The notes: generated by a model not told the origin, from the sequence alone. Counted from the stretch's first letter, positions 46,009-55,822 are shown. The stretch: DNA of 64,000 bases from Thiomicrorhabdus sp. Milos-T2 (GCF_000702325.1 NZ_KL370891.1:642917-706916), one strand, 5' to 3'. Made by a program: numbers and translations.

Positions 46009-46404
46009 TTAATTGTGAATGGAGACTATTTTAGTCTTTGCAAATCGATCCTGCAAAAGTTGTTGTTTGGGGAAAAATAATCCAATCCATCCAATTAAAA
46101 AGAACAAAACAGTAAAAATAAATCTTAAATTAGCAGAGTGACGAGAAATTAAGTGCTGATCTTCTGTTACCAATTGCAACTTCCATGTTCTTAGGCCAGG
46201 TGTTTGCCCTGTTTGTATCCAAAAGTAAGTTAGATAGACATAGGTAATAGCAACGATATAAACCTGAAAGGCAAGCGTTATAATGGGTTTGTCGGAAAAG
46301 GCTTGTCCTTGCCAAATTACAAATGGTACGGCGGCAACAAACCAAATTGCAATGAGTAATAAAAGATCATACAGATTGGCAAAAAGTATTTTGAATCCAT
46401 TCAT
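46009..46404 (-). CDS. RDD-family membrane protein
   Basis: Small protein of 131 residues with three hydrophobic spans and RDD features: NLYDLLLLIAIWFVAAVPF at the start, and the central TYFWIQTGQTPGLRTWKLQLV in which QTPG and TWKL are typical. RDD proteins are found alone or fused to other domains; transport of ions or small solutes has been proposed for some. No role can be assigned here. It is divergent from the CbiM-like gene. Confidence 0.82.
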   Translation of the reverse strand: MNGFKILFANLYDLLLLIAIWFVAAVPFVIWQGQAFSDKPIITLAFQVYIVAITYVYLTYFWIQTGQTPGLRTWKLQLVTEDQHLISRHSANLRFIFTVLFFLIGWIGLFFPKQQLLQDRFAKTKIVSIHN

Positions 46405-46527
46405 TGGGTTGAAAGCTTATAATTGTTTAATTAAATGTGAAAGATCACTTAAAGATATTGTACACGTTTCAGGCGTGTTAATAGTCATTGCTCGCGACTC
46501 TTAAAAAATTAAGTTAAGGAATATATT

Positions 46528-47196
46528 TTGAATCTACATGCTGAAAATCTTAATCTCGCTACCATCGTAGGTGGTTGGGTGGTATTTCTATTGGTGTTAT
46601 TTTGGGCTTTGAAGTCAGCGCCATGGGATAAGGTAGATGGCGACAAAGGCGCACAACATGTTTTGTTGGGAATGTCGGTAATTATCTTTTTACTTTGGCT
46701 GTTTGGAGCAAGTTTAGAAAATGGAATAACTTTTCATTTTTTATTGATGACGTTAATGGTTTTAATGTTTGGTCCCCAATTCGCGATTATGGGAATGATA
46801 TTGGCATTGATAGGGGTAACGATTCAAAGCGATTTAGGTTGGTTATCTTTGGGCATTAATGCTTTATTGATGGGTGTGATACCTATTTCGATTACTTGGC
46901 TTATGTATAAGTTGGGTGCAAAGTTTTTAGAAGCTAATTTTTTTGTTTATATTTTTTACAACGGTTTTTTATCCGCGGCCGTTGGCGTAGTGGTTTCTTT
47001 GGGGTTAGCTGCGATTGTTATGGCATTGAATGATGTTTACACGCCAGCGATATTAAAGCAAAGTTTTATTGTCTATATTCCTTTAATGGCAACACCAGAA
47101 GGTTTTGTCAATGGAATGTTGCTTGCAGCATTAGTGATATTAAAGCCGAACTGGATTACCACTTTTCATGATAAAACCTATATCAATGGAAAGTAG
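46528..47196 (+). CDS. stand-alone CbiM-like ECF transporter membrane component
   Basis: Polytopic membrane protein of 222 residues with about six spans. It resembles the CbiM/energy-coupling-factor permease family: HFLLMTLMVLMFGPQFAIMG, FLEANFFVYIFYNGFLSAA, and the end MATPEGFVNGMLLAALVILKPNW, where canonical members have FPEGFITG. The N-terminal metal-binding His segment of classic CbiM is absent. No CbiN, CbiQ or CbiO gene is adjacent. The substrate is therefore unknown. The start is TTG at 46528 with TAAGGAA before it. Confidence 0.7.
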   Translation: MNLHAENLNLATIVGGWVVFLLVLFWALKSAPWDKVDGDKGAQHVLLGMSVIIFLLWLFGASLENGITFHFLLMTLMVLMFGPQFAIMGMILALIGVTIQSDLGWLSLGINALLMGVIPISITWLMYKLGAKFLEANFFVYIFYNGFLSAAVGVVVSLGLAAIVMALNDVYTPAILKQSFIVYIPLMATPEGFVNGMLLAALVILKPNWITTFHDKTYINGK

Positions 47197-47280
47197 GCTC
47201 ATGTTTCTTTGATAGAGGTCTGATGTGATTTTTCTTAAGAGAGACAAAAATGAGATAAATAGCTTTAAAAGCCAAGGCCA

Positions 47281-47335
47281 GTTCGATAAATTTTGGGCAT
47301 AAAAAAACCGGCTATTAAACCGGTTTTTATCGAAC
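47281..47335. terminator. nested stem-loop between CbiM-like and lipoprotein genes
   Basis: The inner hairpin AAAAAAACCGG-CTATTAAA-CCGGTTTTTAT is enclosed by a second inverted repeat, GTTCGATAAA (47281-47290) with TTTATCGAAC (47326-47335). The two convergent genes can share it. Confidence 0.85.
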
Positions 47336-47345
47336 AGCTAAGGAA

Positions 47346-47675
47346 TTATTTTTCCCAACCTGCCTTTAAGCCTTTCCAAGAATCCATTTGCATAACTTCA
47401 GCGTTGGCAGATTTATACGCTTTTTTAGCGTATTTCATTGCAGCGGCTTTATCACCTTTTTTCTTAGCTTCAGCAGCTTTAGAAAGGTAAGTGTCAACAT
47501 AAGACTTTTTCATTTTCTTTTGTTTCCACACATTGTTAGATGCTTTAGCTTTTGCATGTGCGGCATTAGCACCATCAATGTAATCTGCATAACTTACAGG
47601 GCTTGATTGAGCGGAAGCACATCCACCGATTGCTAATGCTGCAACTACAGCTGTTCCTACTAATAATTTTTTCAT
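47346..47675 (-). CDS. small lipoprotein, possibly SoxXA-binding (SoxK-like)
   Basis: Precursor of 109 residues with a lipoprotein signal (MKKLLVGTAVVAALAIGGC, acylated Cys19). The mature part is Lys/Ala-rich and helical: YIDGANAAHAKAKASNNVWKQ then AAEAKKKGDKAAAMKYAKKAYKSANAEV, a pattern of small helical-repeat proteins. Its size and composition resemble the SoxXA-binding proteins described in sulfur oxidisers, but no sox gene is adjacent, so this is a tentative suggestion. The ribosome site is GGAGGAT. It is convergent with the CbiM-like gene. Confidence 0.6.
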   Translation of the reverse strand: MKKLLVGTAVVAALAIGGCASAQSSPVSYADYIDGANAAHAKAKASNNVWKQKKMKKSYVDTYLSKAAEAKKKGDKAAAMKYAKKAYKSANAEVMQMDSWKGLKAGWEK

Positions 47676-47833
47676 TGACTATCCTCCAGGTTAAAACGAG
47701 CTTTATAGCTTTTTAAGCTTACATACTTTTTATATTTTTTATGTCTCGGCCATTGTAATCGCATTTGACATAATGTTAAAGCTTATTACGAACACTTTTT
47801 TTCTGTTTTCGCATGGTTGTATACGTTATTAAG

Positions 47834-47893
47834 TTTACCCCGGTCCTGTCAATCTTTATAATACCCAGTATTAGATGAAAACAACGTTGTTTT
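47834..47893 (+). promoter_or_regulatory. guaB promoter and palindrome in the leader
   Basis: TTTACC (47834-47839), a 17-bp spacer and a perfect TATAAT (47857-47862) predict a start near 47869 and a leader of about 155 nt. Just downstream is the 16-bp perfect palindrome AAAACAACGTTGTTTT (47878-47893). Its central AACGTT is like LacI/PurR-type operators, which would fit purine control, but this is inference. The rest of the 348-bp lipoprotein-guaB gap shows no gene. Confidence 0.5.
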
Positions 47894-48023
47894 TCAGGTT
47901 ATTTTTAAGTAAATAACATGTTAAGTATATGAAAAATAATAAGTTTAACTTTTCAGTAAAGTTTTTTGGTTTTTTTTAGAAAAATAACTAATTAGCCTAT
48001 AAGTTTTATATAAGGTAGAAAAA

Positions 48024-49484
48024 ATGAGAATTTTGCAAGATGCATTAACTTTTGATGATGTTTTATTGGTTCCTGCGCACTCAACGGTGTTACCAAAAGA
48101 TGTCTCTCTAAAAACAAAATTAACCAAAGAAATTACATTAAATATTCCTTTTGTTTCAGCGGCAATGGATACGGTTACTGAAGCACGCTTAGCCATTTCA
48201 ATGGCACAAGAAGGTGGTATAGGTATTGTTCATAAAAATATGACGGTTAAAGAGCAAGCGCATGTTGTGAGTAAAGTTAAAAAATATGAGCATGGTGTTA
48301 TCTCAGAACCAGTTACGGTTCAGCACACGGATTCGGTTGCTGATGTTGTTAAGAAAACCAAAAAGAATCGTGTATCCAGTGCACCGGTAATGAATGGCGA
48401 TGAGCTGGTTGGTATCGTAACCAGTCGTGATATTCGTTTTGTTACGAATATGAGCAAGCCAGTATCAAAAATTATGACACCTAAAGATAAATTGGTTACC
48501 GTTAAAGAAAAAGAGGACCCACAAGTGGTTCTTGATTTATTACATGATCACCGCATTGAACGTGTGTTGGTAGTAAATGATGCTTTTGAATTAAAAGGTA
48601 TGATTACCGTTTCAGATATGATGAAAAAATCTGACCATCCTAATGCTTGTAAAGATACGGAAGGACGTTTGCGTGTTGGTGCGGCAGTGGGGACCGGTGC
48701 TGAAACAGAGGATCGTGTTGCTGCATTAGTTAAAGCAGGTGTTGATGTAATTATTGTTGATACCGCTCATGGCCACTCTCAGGGGGTGCTTGATCGTGTA
48801 GCATGGGTTAAACAAAATTACCCACAAGTTCAAGTTATTGGTGGAAACATTGCAACAGGTGAAGCCGCTTTAGATTTAGTTAAGGCAGGCGCTGATGGTG
48901 TTAAGGTTGGTATTGGGCCAGGTTCTATTTGTACAACACGTATTGTTGCTGGTGTGGGTGTTCCTCAAATTACAGCGATTTCAAATGTTGCTAAAGCATT
49001 AGCAGGTACTGGCGTACCATTGATTGCAGACGGTGGTTTACGATTCTCTGGTGATGTGGCTAAAGCGATTGTTGCCGGTGCATCGGCTTGTATGATTGGT
49101 TCAATGTTTGCGGGTACAGAAGAGTCTCCTGGTGAAATTGAGTATTTACAAGGTCGTGCTTACAAATCTTACCGTGGAATGGGCTCTCTAGGTGCAATGG
49201 CTCAGCCTTCAGGTTCTTCTGATCGTTACTTCCAGGCATCTAATGCCGAAGATAAATTAGTACCAGAAGGAATTGAAGGTCGTGTTGCTTATAAAGGACC
49301 TTTGGCTCCCATTATTCACCAATTAGTGGGTGGTGTTCGCTCGAGTATGGGCTATACCGGTTGTAAAGATATTACAACGATGAACACGAAACCTTCTTTT
49401 GTTAAAGTCTCTTCAGCGGGTATGGCAGAAAGTCATGTTCACGATGTCACTATTACAAAAGAAGCACCTAATTACCGAGTTTAA
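48024..49484 (+). CDS. guaB: IMP dehydrogenase GuaB
   Basis: NAD-dependent enzyme converting IMP to XMP, the committed step to guanine nucleotides. The 486-residue protein has the TIM-barrel core interrupted by a pair of CBS domains (about 95-200). The active Cys lies in [10 protein letters not shown], and [13 protein letters not shown] and the mobile flap [10 protein letters not shown] are present. It is followed by guaA after 127 bp containing a stem-loop. Confidence 0.98.
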   Translation: MRILQDALTFDDVLLVPAHSTVLPKDVSLKTKLTKEITLNIPFVSAAMDTVTEARLAISMAQEGGIGIVHKNMTVKEQAHVVSKVKKYEHGVISEPVTVQHTDSVADVVKKTKKNRVSSAPVMNGDELVGIVTSRDIRFVTNMSKPVSKIMTPKDKLVTVKEKEDPQVVLDLLHDHRIERVLVVNDAFELKGMITVSDMMKKSDHPNACKDTEGRLRVGAAVGTGAETEDRVAALVKAGVDVIIVDTAHGHSQGVLDRVAWVKQNYPQVQVIGGNIATGEAALDLVKAGADGVKVGIGPGSICTTRIVAGVGVPQITAISNVAKALAGTGVPLIADGGLRFSGDVAKAIVAGASACMIGSMFAGTEESPGEIEYLQGRAYKSYRGMGSLGAMAQPSGSSDRYFQASNAEDKLVPEGIEGRVAYKGPLAPIIHQLVGGVRSSMGYTGCKDITTMNTKPSFVKVSSAGMAESHVHDVTITKEAPNYRV

Positions 49485-49518
49485 TCTTTAGTAATTTAGA
49501 CTCGATTAGGTTAAATTT

Positions 49519-49553
49519 AAAAGGCTTTTGTAGAAAATTTGCAAAAGCCTTTT
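49519..49553 (+). terminator. stem-loop between guaB and guaA
   Basis: AAAAGGCTTTTG, loop TAGAAAATTTG, CAAAAGCCTTTT. It resembles a terminator; as guaA follows on the same strand it may reduce rather than stop read-through. Confidence 0.7.
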
Positions 49554-49611
49554 GCCTTATGAGAACAATTTTTTGTTTCTCAAATAAAACATTTTCAGAT
49601 TTGGAAAATTT

Positions 49612-51192
49612 ATGACACAAGCAAACATTCATGACCACCGTATTCTTATTCTTGATTTTGGTTCACAGTACACGCAACTAATTGCCCGTCGTATTCGTGA
49701 GATTGGCGTCTATTGTGAAGTAGAACCATGGGATATCGATGCAAAAGATGTTGAAGCTTTTGGTGCAAGAGGGATTATTCTTTCCGGAGGTCCTGAAACC
49801 GTTATTGGTGATGATGCTCCAGTGGCACCTGAAGTTGTCTTCAACCTTGGCGTACCTGTTTTAGGTATTTGTTATGGTATGCAAACAATGGCTCAACAGT
49901 TAGGTGGTCAGGTTGTTAATGCTGATGAGCATGAATATGGTTATGCCCAAGTACGAGCACATGGTCATACAAAATTCCTTGTCGATATTGAAGATGAAGT
50001 TACGCCAGAAGGTTTTGGTATGCTTGATGTTTGGATGTCTCATGGTGACCGTGTTGAAGCCATGCCGGACGGTTTCAAACTTATGGCAAGTACGCCAAGC
50101 TGTCCTGTTGCGGGAATGGCTAATGAAGAAAAGAATTTTTACGGTATTCAATTTCACCCTGAAGTGACTCACACTAAGCAAGGCTTACGTATGATTGAAC
50201 GCTTTGTGGTTGGGCTTTGTGGTTGTGAAAAATTGTGGACTACTGAAAACATTATTGATGACAGTATTGCACGTGTTCGAGAGCAGGTGGGGTCTGATCA
50301 AGTTATGTTGGGGCTTTCAGGTGGGGTTGATTCATCGGTTGTAGCGGCTTTATTACATAAAGCTATTGGTGATCAATTAACTTGTGTGTTTGTAGATCAC
50401 GGCTTGCTTCGTTATAAAGAAGGTGATCAGGTAATGGCCATGTTTGCAGAAAGCATGGGTATTAAAGTCATTCGAGCAGATGTAGAAGATCGTTTTATGA
50501 ATGCGTTGGCGGGTGAAACCGATCCTGAACAAAAGCGTAAAATTATTGGACGTGAGTTTATTGAAGTATTTGATGCTGAATCAGCTAAATTAAAAGGTGT
50601 TAATTGGTTAGCTCAAGGAACAATCTATCCAGATGTGATTGAATCAGCGGGTTCTAAAACCGGTAAAGCCAAAGTCATCAAGTCGCACCACAATGTTGGT
50701 GGCTTACCAGATGACATGGAAATGTCTTTAATTGAGCCATTGCGTGAATTGTTTAAAGATGAGGTACGTAAATTAGGCGTCGCTTTAGGTTTACCTTACA
50801 ATATGGTCTATCGTCACCCATTCCCAGGGCCAGGCCTGGGTGTTCGTATTTTGGGTGAAGTTAAAAAAGAATATGCAGACACTTTACGTTTAGCGGACAA
50901 TATCTATATTGAAGAGCTAATTAAATGGGATTTATACGATAAAACGTCTCAAGCATTTACGGTATTTTTACCCGTGAAGTCAGTTGGTGTTGTGGGTGAT
51001 GCTCGTCGTTATGATTATGTGGTTGCATTAAGAGCCGTTGAGACGATTGATTTCATGACCGCGCGTTGGGCACATTTACCTTATGATTTCTTAGAGCATG
51101 TATCAGGACGAATTATTAATGAAATACCTCGCATTTCACGAGTGGTTTATGATGTGTCAAGTAAACCACCTGCTACCATTGAGTGGGAATGA
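49612..51192 (+). CDS. guaA: GMP synthase GuaA
   Basis: Glutamine-hydrolysing enzyme that aminates XMP to GMP. The 526-residue protein has a class I amidotransferase domain (about 10-200; Cys in LGICYGMQ, His/Glu in FHPEVTHT), an ATP-pyrophosphatase domain ([14 protein letters not shown]), and the C-terminal dimerisation domain ending KPPATIEWE. It follows guaB and ends before a strong terminator. A near-match to the palindrome at 50830 codes PGPGLG. Confidence 0.98.
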   Translation: MTQANIHDHRILILDFGSQYTQLIARRIREIGVYCEVEPWDIDAKDVEAFGARGIILSGGPETVIGDDAPVAPEVVFNLGVPVLGICYGMQTMAQQLGGQVVNADEHEYGYAQVRAHGHTKFLVDIEDEVTPEGFGMLDVWMSHGDRVEAMPDGFKLMASTPSCPVAGMANEEKNFYGIQFHPEVTHTKQGLRMIERFVVGLCGCEKLWTTENIIDDSIARVREQVGSDQVMLGLSGGVDSSVVAALLHKAIGDQLTCVFVDHGLLRYKEGDQVMAMFAESMGIKVIRADVEDRFMNALAGETDPEQKRKIIGREFIEVFDAESAKLKGVNWLAQGTIYPDVIESAGSKTGKAKVIKSHHNVGGLPDDMEMSLIEPLRELFKDEVRKLGVALGLPYNMVYRHPFPGPGLGVRILGEVKKEYADTLRLADNIYIEELIKWDLYDKTSQAFTVFLPVKSVGVVGDARRYDYVVALRAVETIDFMTARWAHLPYDFLEHVSGRIINEIPRISRVVYDVSSKPPATIEWE

Positions 51193-51232
51193 ATAGTTTT
51201 AGAGTTAGATAGTTACTTATCAAATAGTTATT

Positions 51233-51260
51233 AAAGGCCTTATTAATTAAGGCCTTTTTT
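51233..51260 (+). terminator. terminator after guaA
   Basis: AAAGGCCTTA, loop, TAAGGCCTTTTTT with a perfect stem TAATTAA symmetrical centre; strong T run. Confidence 0.92.
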
Positions 51261-51292
51261 GTATCTATGTCGTCTATAAAAAACTTATTAAT

Positions 51293-51453
51293 AGAGACCT
51301 TTGCACGAGATAGGTGCAAAAGAAAAATGAGGAAAAATTTACCTTATTGCGGCGGAAAACGCAGTGAATAGCTAGCTATTCGAAAGTTTTTCAACAAAAA
51401 TAAGGTAAATTTTAACCATTTTTACTTGTACATACTCTCGTGCAAAGGTCTCT
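51293..51453. mobile_element. MITE-like palindromic element, copy C (161 bp)
   Basis: The whole element is one imperfect inverted repeat. Ends AGAGACCTTTGCACGAGA and TCTCGTGCAAAGGTCTCT are perfect inverses. The centre GAATAGCTAGCTATTC is at 51366-51381. AAT flanks both ends (51290-51292 and 51454-51456). It has the same length as copy D and lies in the opposite orientation. No coding capacity. It lies in the 403-bp gap between guaA and tadA, whose remaining sequence shows only a terminator. Confidence 0.88.
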
Positions 51454-51595
51454 AATAAACTTGGCAATTTTTTTAAAATGTCTAAGATAGAATGTGTCCG
51501 TAATGATTAATTTGCAAGTATGTATTTTTAAAGCAAAGCGCCCGTTATTAGTGTTATCAATGTTATCAATATTGGCTAGTCTTAGGATTTATTAA

Positions 51596-52117
51596 ATGAA
51601 GTGCCCAAAAGAATACTCTCAGCAGCAGCAAGATCAATTCTGGATGGAATATGCAATGCAATGTGCAAATAAGGCGGAAGCAATTGGAGAAGTACCCGTA
51701 GGTGCTGTTGTGGTTCTAGAAAATACCTTAATTGCTGAAGGATGGAATCAATCTATTCTAAATAACGATCCAACCGCTCACGCAGAGATTATTGCTATAC
51801 AGAAGGCGGGTCAAGCTATAGGTAATTACCGATTAATTGATGCCACTTTATATGTTACTCTTGAACCCTGTGCTATGTGTGCTGGTGCAATGGTGCATGC
51901 AAGAGTTAAACGAGTTGTCTTTGGCGCGTATGATGCCAAGACAGGAGCGGCAGGTTCAGTCTTTAATCTAGTTGATGCACCGCAACTTAATCATCAATTA
52001 CTGGTTGATGGTGGAATAAATCAAGATGAGTGCGCACAACAAATTAGTTTATTTTTTAAAAAGCGTCGCCAAGCACATAAAGAACTAAAACAAAAAAAAG
52101 ACGCTCATATAGAGTGA
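51596..52117 (+). CDS. tadA: tRNA-specific adenosine deaminase TadA
   Basis: Zinc deaminase making inosine at the wobble position of tRNAArg. The 173-residue protein has the catalytic HAEIIAIQKAG (His and Glu) and the zinc cysteines in LEPCAMCAGAMVHARV, with NDPTAHAE and the C-terminal FFKKRR. An ATG start at 51596 gives about 18 residues before the deaminase fold, similar to E. coli TadA. Confidence 0.95.
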   Translation: MKCPKEYSQQQQDQFWMEYAMQCANKAEAIGEVPVGAVVVLENTLIAEGWNQSILNNDPTAHAEIIAIQKAGQAIGNYRLIDATLYVTLEPCAMCAGAMVHARVKRVVFGAYDAKTGAAGSVFNLVDAPQLNHQLLVDGGINQDECAQQISLFFKKRRQAHKELKQKKDAHIE

Positions 52118-52228
52118 TGCAAAACGGTTATTTTTGAGTTGTTTTTGACAATGATTGATTTTTTGTCAAAAAGGTATGTGTTAAGTGAGCGAATAGAGTA
52201 AATATTTTTTAGGAAATGTTTTTTAATT

Positions 52229-52804
52229 ATGCAAAAAAGTATTGACCCTGCAGAAGGCATAACAACCGTCAAAATTTTGCCGGGGGAGTTTTATGTTACT
52301 CAAGATAATGAACGAATTGAAACCGTTTTAGGTTCTTGTATATCTGCCTGTGTAAGAGACCCAATTGCCGGTATAGGTGGCATGAATCACTTTATGTTGC
52401 CGGTCGATAAAAATAAAAAGGGGGCATCTGATGTCTCCGATGCCAATCGTTATGGCAACTATGCTATGGAAAATTTAGTCAACGCTTTACTGAGCCATGG
52501 CGCTAAAAGAGAACGTTTAGAGTTCAAAATTTTTGGTGGTGGACGCATCATGAATTCATTAACTAACGTAGGTTGGTACAATATTGGCTTTACGTTTGAT
52601 TATATTTACACGGAAGGGTTTAAAATAGTGTCGCAAGACATTGGTGATATATACCCCCGTAAAGTTTTGTACTACCCATTAACAGGGCGAGTACGTGTAA
52701 GACGGTTAAATGCGATGCATAATCAGTCCTTGGCTGACGAAGAGAATCGCTATATTAATAAAATTGAATCTAAGCCTGTAGAAGGCGACGTAGAACTTTT
52801 CTGA
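52229..52804 (+). CDS. cheD: chemoreceptor glutamine deamidase CheD
   Basis: Deamidates receptor glutamines and modulates chemotaxis adaptation. The 191-residue protein carries the catalytic Cys in LGSCISACVRDP, the His in GGMNHFMLP, and RYGNYAMENLVNALL, KIFGGGRIM motifs of the family. It is 11 bp upstream of cheA on the same strand. cheB, cheR, cheW and cheY are not in the window. Confidence 0.95.
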   Translation: MQKSIDPAEGITTVKILPGEFYVTQDNERIETVLGSCISACVRDPIAGIGGMNHFMLPVDKNKKGASDVSDANRYGNYAMENLVNALLSHGAKRERLEFKIFGGGRIMNSLTNVGWYNIGFTFDYIYTEGFKIVSQDIGDIYPRKVLYYPLTGRVRVRRLNAMHNQSLADEENRYINKIESKPVEGDVELF

Positions 52805-52815
52805 GGAACAATGCT

Positions 52816-54912
52816 ATGGATATGATGGAAACATTTCGCCAAACTTACCTAGAAGAGAGTTTTGAAGGCCTTGATGTAATGGAAACAGGGCTTTTAGAGC
52901 TTCCTCCCGGCAAACCTGATAATGAAAAAATTAACGAAATTTTCCGAGCAGCCCACTCTATCAAAGGGGGAAGTGGAACCTTTGGTTTTAGTGAAATTGC
53001 AGGCTTTACACATGTACTAGAAACGCTTTTAGATGAAATGCGTGATGATCGACGTGATGTTACGCAAGAGTCGATTGATGCAATGTTGGCGGCTGTTGAT
53101 ATATTGCGAGATATGTTAACTAAACTACAAAACCACGAGCCAATTGATGAAGAGCGCGCAAGTCAGGTTCAATCTGTGCTAGAAGCCATTCTTGGTGGTG
53201 AGGAATCTCCCCAAACCACCGCTGAAAGCAGTGATCAGACACCTGTGATAGAGGCTTCTGGTGGTGATTGGAATATTCAAATTATTCCTGATAAATCACT
53301 ATTACAAACGGGTAATGAACCTTTACGAATTTTTAGAGAATTAGAAACTCTAGGCACATTACAGGTCTCAGCAGATTGGGAAGGTTTACCAAATAGTTCA
53401 ACGTTTGATCCTGAGTCTTTATACATGAAATGGGATTTAACCCTTTCAGGAGACTCGGTGAAAGAAGATGATATTAATGAAGTGTTTGAGTGGATTGATG
53501 GAGATGGCGCTGAAATTAAAATAAGCGCACCAGTAACAGAAGCTAAACCGGTTGAGAATGTAGCCGCACCGGTCGTCGAGAAAACACCAGCTCCGGCAAC
53601 TTCTGCCACTTCAGAACCAGTTGCCGCTAAACCTGCACCAAAAGCGCCAAGTAAGCCGGCCGCTAAAGCAGCGGAAAACAAAGCGCCTAAGCAGGAAGGT
53701 TCTATTCGTGTTGATTTAAGTAAAATTGACCAAATGGTAAACCTTGTGGGTGAATTAGTTATTACTCAATCTATGCTAAGTCAGTTTGGAGAGCAAGCTG
53801 AACAGAGCTCTGAAAATTCTAAAGAAGCCAATATGGAGTGGGTTGATAAACTCAAAGAGGGATTAACTCATTTAGAGCGCCATACTCGTGAACTTCAAGA
53901 GTCAGTCATGAATATCCGAATGTTGCCAGTGAGTTTTGCTTTTAACCGAATGCCTCGAATAGTGCATGATGTTAGTCAAAAGTTAGGAAAACAAATTGAA
54001 CTTGTCATGGAAGGTGAAGGTACCGAACTTGATAAAACCATGTTGGAACAATTAACCGACCCATTAGTTCATATCGTACGTAACTCAATCGATCACGGAA
54101 TAGAAAACCCAGCAGTTCGAACTGCGGCAGGTAAGCCAGAGCAAGGTATTGTTAAAATGGCAGCCTTTCACCAGGGTGGTAATATTCTTATTCAAATTAC
54201 CGATGATGGTGCAGGAATTGATTATCGTAAAATTGAAGCCAAGGCCATTGAAAAAGGGGTTATTGAAGAAGACCATAATCTCAATAAAGATGAAATTGTT
54301 GATTTGATTTTCCATGCCGGTTTCTCAACAGCTGATGTGGTTAGCGATATCTCCGGTCGTGGTGTTGGGATGGATGTTGTTCGTAGAAATATTCGTGGTT
54401 TAGGCGGATCGGTTGATGTAAAAACAACGATTGGAGAAGGGAGTGTCTTTACTATCCGTCTACCATTAACGTTAGCCATACTAGACGGTCAATTATGCTC
54501 TGTGGGAAGTCAAACCTATGTATTCCCATTGATTTCAATTATTGAATCTATTCAGGTTGATAAGGCTCATGTAAAAGGTATTGCTGGAGAAACTGAGCTT
54601 TATAAGTTACGTGATAGTTATATTCCGGTAATACGTCTACACAAAAAATTAGGTATTCAAGACGCTCAAGAAGATTTATCAGATGGCTTGCTTGTTGTGG
54701 TTGAAGATGCCGGGCAAAGAGCCGGTGTTTTTGTAGATGATTTATTAGGTCAACAGCAAGTGGTTATTAAAAGTTTAGAAAGTAATTTCATGAAAATTGA
54801 AGGAATTGCTGGAGCGACTATTTTAGGAGATGGTACGGTATCGTTAATTTTAGATGTTAGCGAAACAGTGAGTTCTCATAAAGGTGGAAATGCCAAGGTG
54901 AATGTTGCATAA
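52816..54912 (+). CDS. cheA: chemotaxis histidine kinase CheA
   Basis: Cytoplasmic kinase of 698 residues. The HPt domain holds the phospho-acceptor His47 (FRAAHSIKGGSGTFGF). A second small domain (about 150-235, NIQIIPDKSLL to EWIDGDGAEIKI) may be a P2-like docking domain. An Ala/Pro-rich linker follows (about 240-290), then the dimerisation helix pair, the ATPase domain (DHGIENP; DDGAGID; GRGVGMDVVRRNI) and a CheW-like domain (PLISIIESIQ...LLVVVEDAGQRAGVFVDDLL). Its partners CheY and CheW must be elsewhere. Confidence 0.95.
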   Translation: MDMMETFRQTYLEESFEGLDVMETGLLELPPGKPDNEKINEIFRAAHSIKGGSGTFGFSEIAGFTHVLETLLDEMRDDRRDVTQESIDAMLAAVDILRDMLTKLQNHEPIDEERASQVQSVLEAILGGEESPQTTAESSDQTPVIEASGGDWNIQIIPDKSLLQTGNEPLRIFRELETLGTLQVSADWEGLPNSSTFDPESLYMKWDLTLSGDSVKEDDINEVFEWIDGDGAEIKISAPVTEAKPVENVAAPVVEKTPAPATSATSEPVAAKPAPKAPSKPAAKAAENKAPKQEGSIRVDLSKIDQMVNLVGELVITQSMLSQFGEQAEQSSENSKEANMEWVDKLKEGLTHLERHTRELQESVMNIRMLPVSFAFNRMPRIVHDVSQKLGKQIELVMEGEGTELDKTMLEQLTDPLVHIVRNSIDHGIENPAVRTAAGKPEQGIVKMAAFHQGGNILIQITDDGAGIDYRKIEAKAIEKGVIEEDHNLNKDEIVDLIFHAGFSTADVVSDISGRGVGMDVVRRNIRGLGGSVDVKTTIGEGSVFTIRLPLTLAILDGQLCSVGSQTYVFPLISIIESIQVDKAHVKGIAGETELYKLRDSYIPVIRLHKKLGIQDAQEDLSDGLLVVVEDAGQRAGVFVDDLLGQQQVVIKSLESNFMKIEGIAGATILGDGTVSLILDVSETVSSHKGGNAKVNVA

Positions 54913-54928
54913 TGCCTCTATAGCAATG

Positions 54929-54953
54929 AAGGGGGGATATAAATTCCCCCTTT
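54929..54953 (+). terminator. stem-loop after cheA
   Basis: AAGGGGG, loop, CCCCCTT followed by TTATTTT. Moderate terminator between cheA and the CheZ-like gene. Confidence 0.75.
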
Positions 54954-55011
54954 ATTTTAAAAGCTTAAAGTATCGTAAGCTTATAATAAATTTCTAAATT
55001 TAGAGGTCAAT

Positions 55012-55593
55012 ATGTCGGAGCAAGTTTCTGATTATGCATTAGGTGCTAAAGAAGTTCAACAAACCATACTAGTTCTCAATCTCTCCATTGCTCAAATAGA
55101 TCTCTCCATTACTGAAGGTGATAATTCTGTCAACACCTTAATAGATTCTTTCACTTTTATGTCTCAGCATATACAACAAATTCAACAAGCGGGAAATAGC
55201 TTAGCTGAAATGAGTGGTGAGGGTGAAAATGTTGAGCAGCATAAAAGCATTTTGTTGAGTGAAGCTGGTGAGCTATCTTTGAAAATGCAGCAAGCAATTA
55301 TTGCATTTCAGTTTTATGATAAATTGAGTCAACGTTTAGAACATGTATCCTATGGTTTAACCGGGCTTGCAGATATTGTTTCTCATGAAATGCGCGTTCA
55401 AAATGAAGCAGAGTGGGAATCCTTTAAGAGCAGCGTTCGTAAAGGTACAACGATGCGAGAAGAAGAAGAATTATTTGAACTTATTTTTGATCAGCATGTT
55501 CCTACCCAAGAAGCGATTGATATTATGAAAGATCGCATGCGTAAACGTATGCATGAAGAGGAAGATGTTGAAGAAGAGATTGAATTCTTTTGA
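55012..55593 (+). CDS. CheZ-like phosphatase candidate
   Basis: Acidic helical protein of 193 residues that I do not recognise as a named family member by overall sequence. It has a DxxxQ motif, Asp103 and Gln107, in AFQFYDKLSQRLEHV, placed on a long helix, matching the catalytic QDLTGQ arrangement of the CheY-P phosphatase CheZ. The C-terminus is highly acidic (HEEEDVEEEIEFF), as CheZ has a tail that binds CheY. It follows cheA by 99 bp. The inference is that it removes phosphate from CheY-P; an alternative is a structural chemotaxis protein. Confidence 0.6.
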   Translation: MSEQVSDYALGAKEVQQTILVLNLSIAQIDLSITEGDNSVNTLIDSFTFMSQHIQQIQQAGNSLAEMSGEGENVEQHKSILLSEAGELSLKMQQAIIAFQFYDKLSQRLEHVSYGLTGLADIVSHEMRVQNEAEWESFKSSVRKGTTMREEEELFELIFDQHVPTQEAIDIMKDRMRKRMHEEEDVEEEIEFF

Positions 55594-55661
55594 TTTGAGA
55601 CCTTTTTAAGAAGATTTAAAGAATTTATAAGCAAGGCTTTAATTCTCTATTTTCATCTTAG

Positions 55662-55684
55662 AACCCGCAATTGCGGGTTTTTTT
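55662..55684 (+). terminator. terminator after CheZ-like gene
   Basis: AACCCGCAATTGCGGGTTTTTTT: a perfect 8-bp stem and T run. Confidence 0.92.
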
Positions 55685-55822
55685 ATGCCTACAGATTGAG
55701 TTTTAAATGAAATATCTTATTGTTTTATTTACCGATAAAAATAATTGAATTCTATTTATAAGTATTATTAATAATAATGGTAACTCCAAGCAATCTTAGT
55801 CATTAAAAAACATGAGGCAACA

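Noticed and set aside
53277-53681. 134-codon open frame antisense to cheA
   Set aside because: It lies opposite the Ala/Pro-rich linker of cheA, whose codon composition leaves the reverse frame open.
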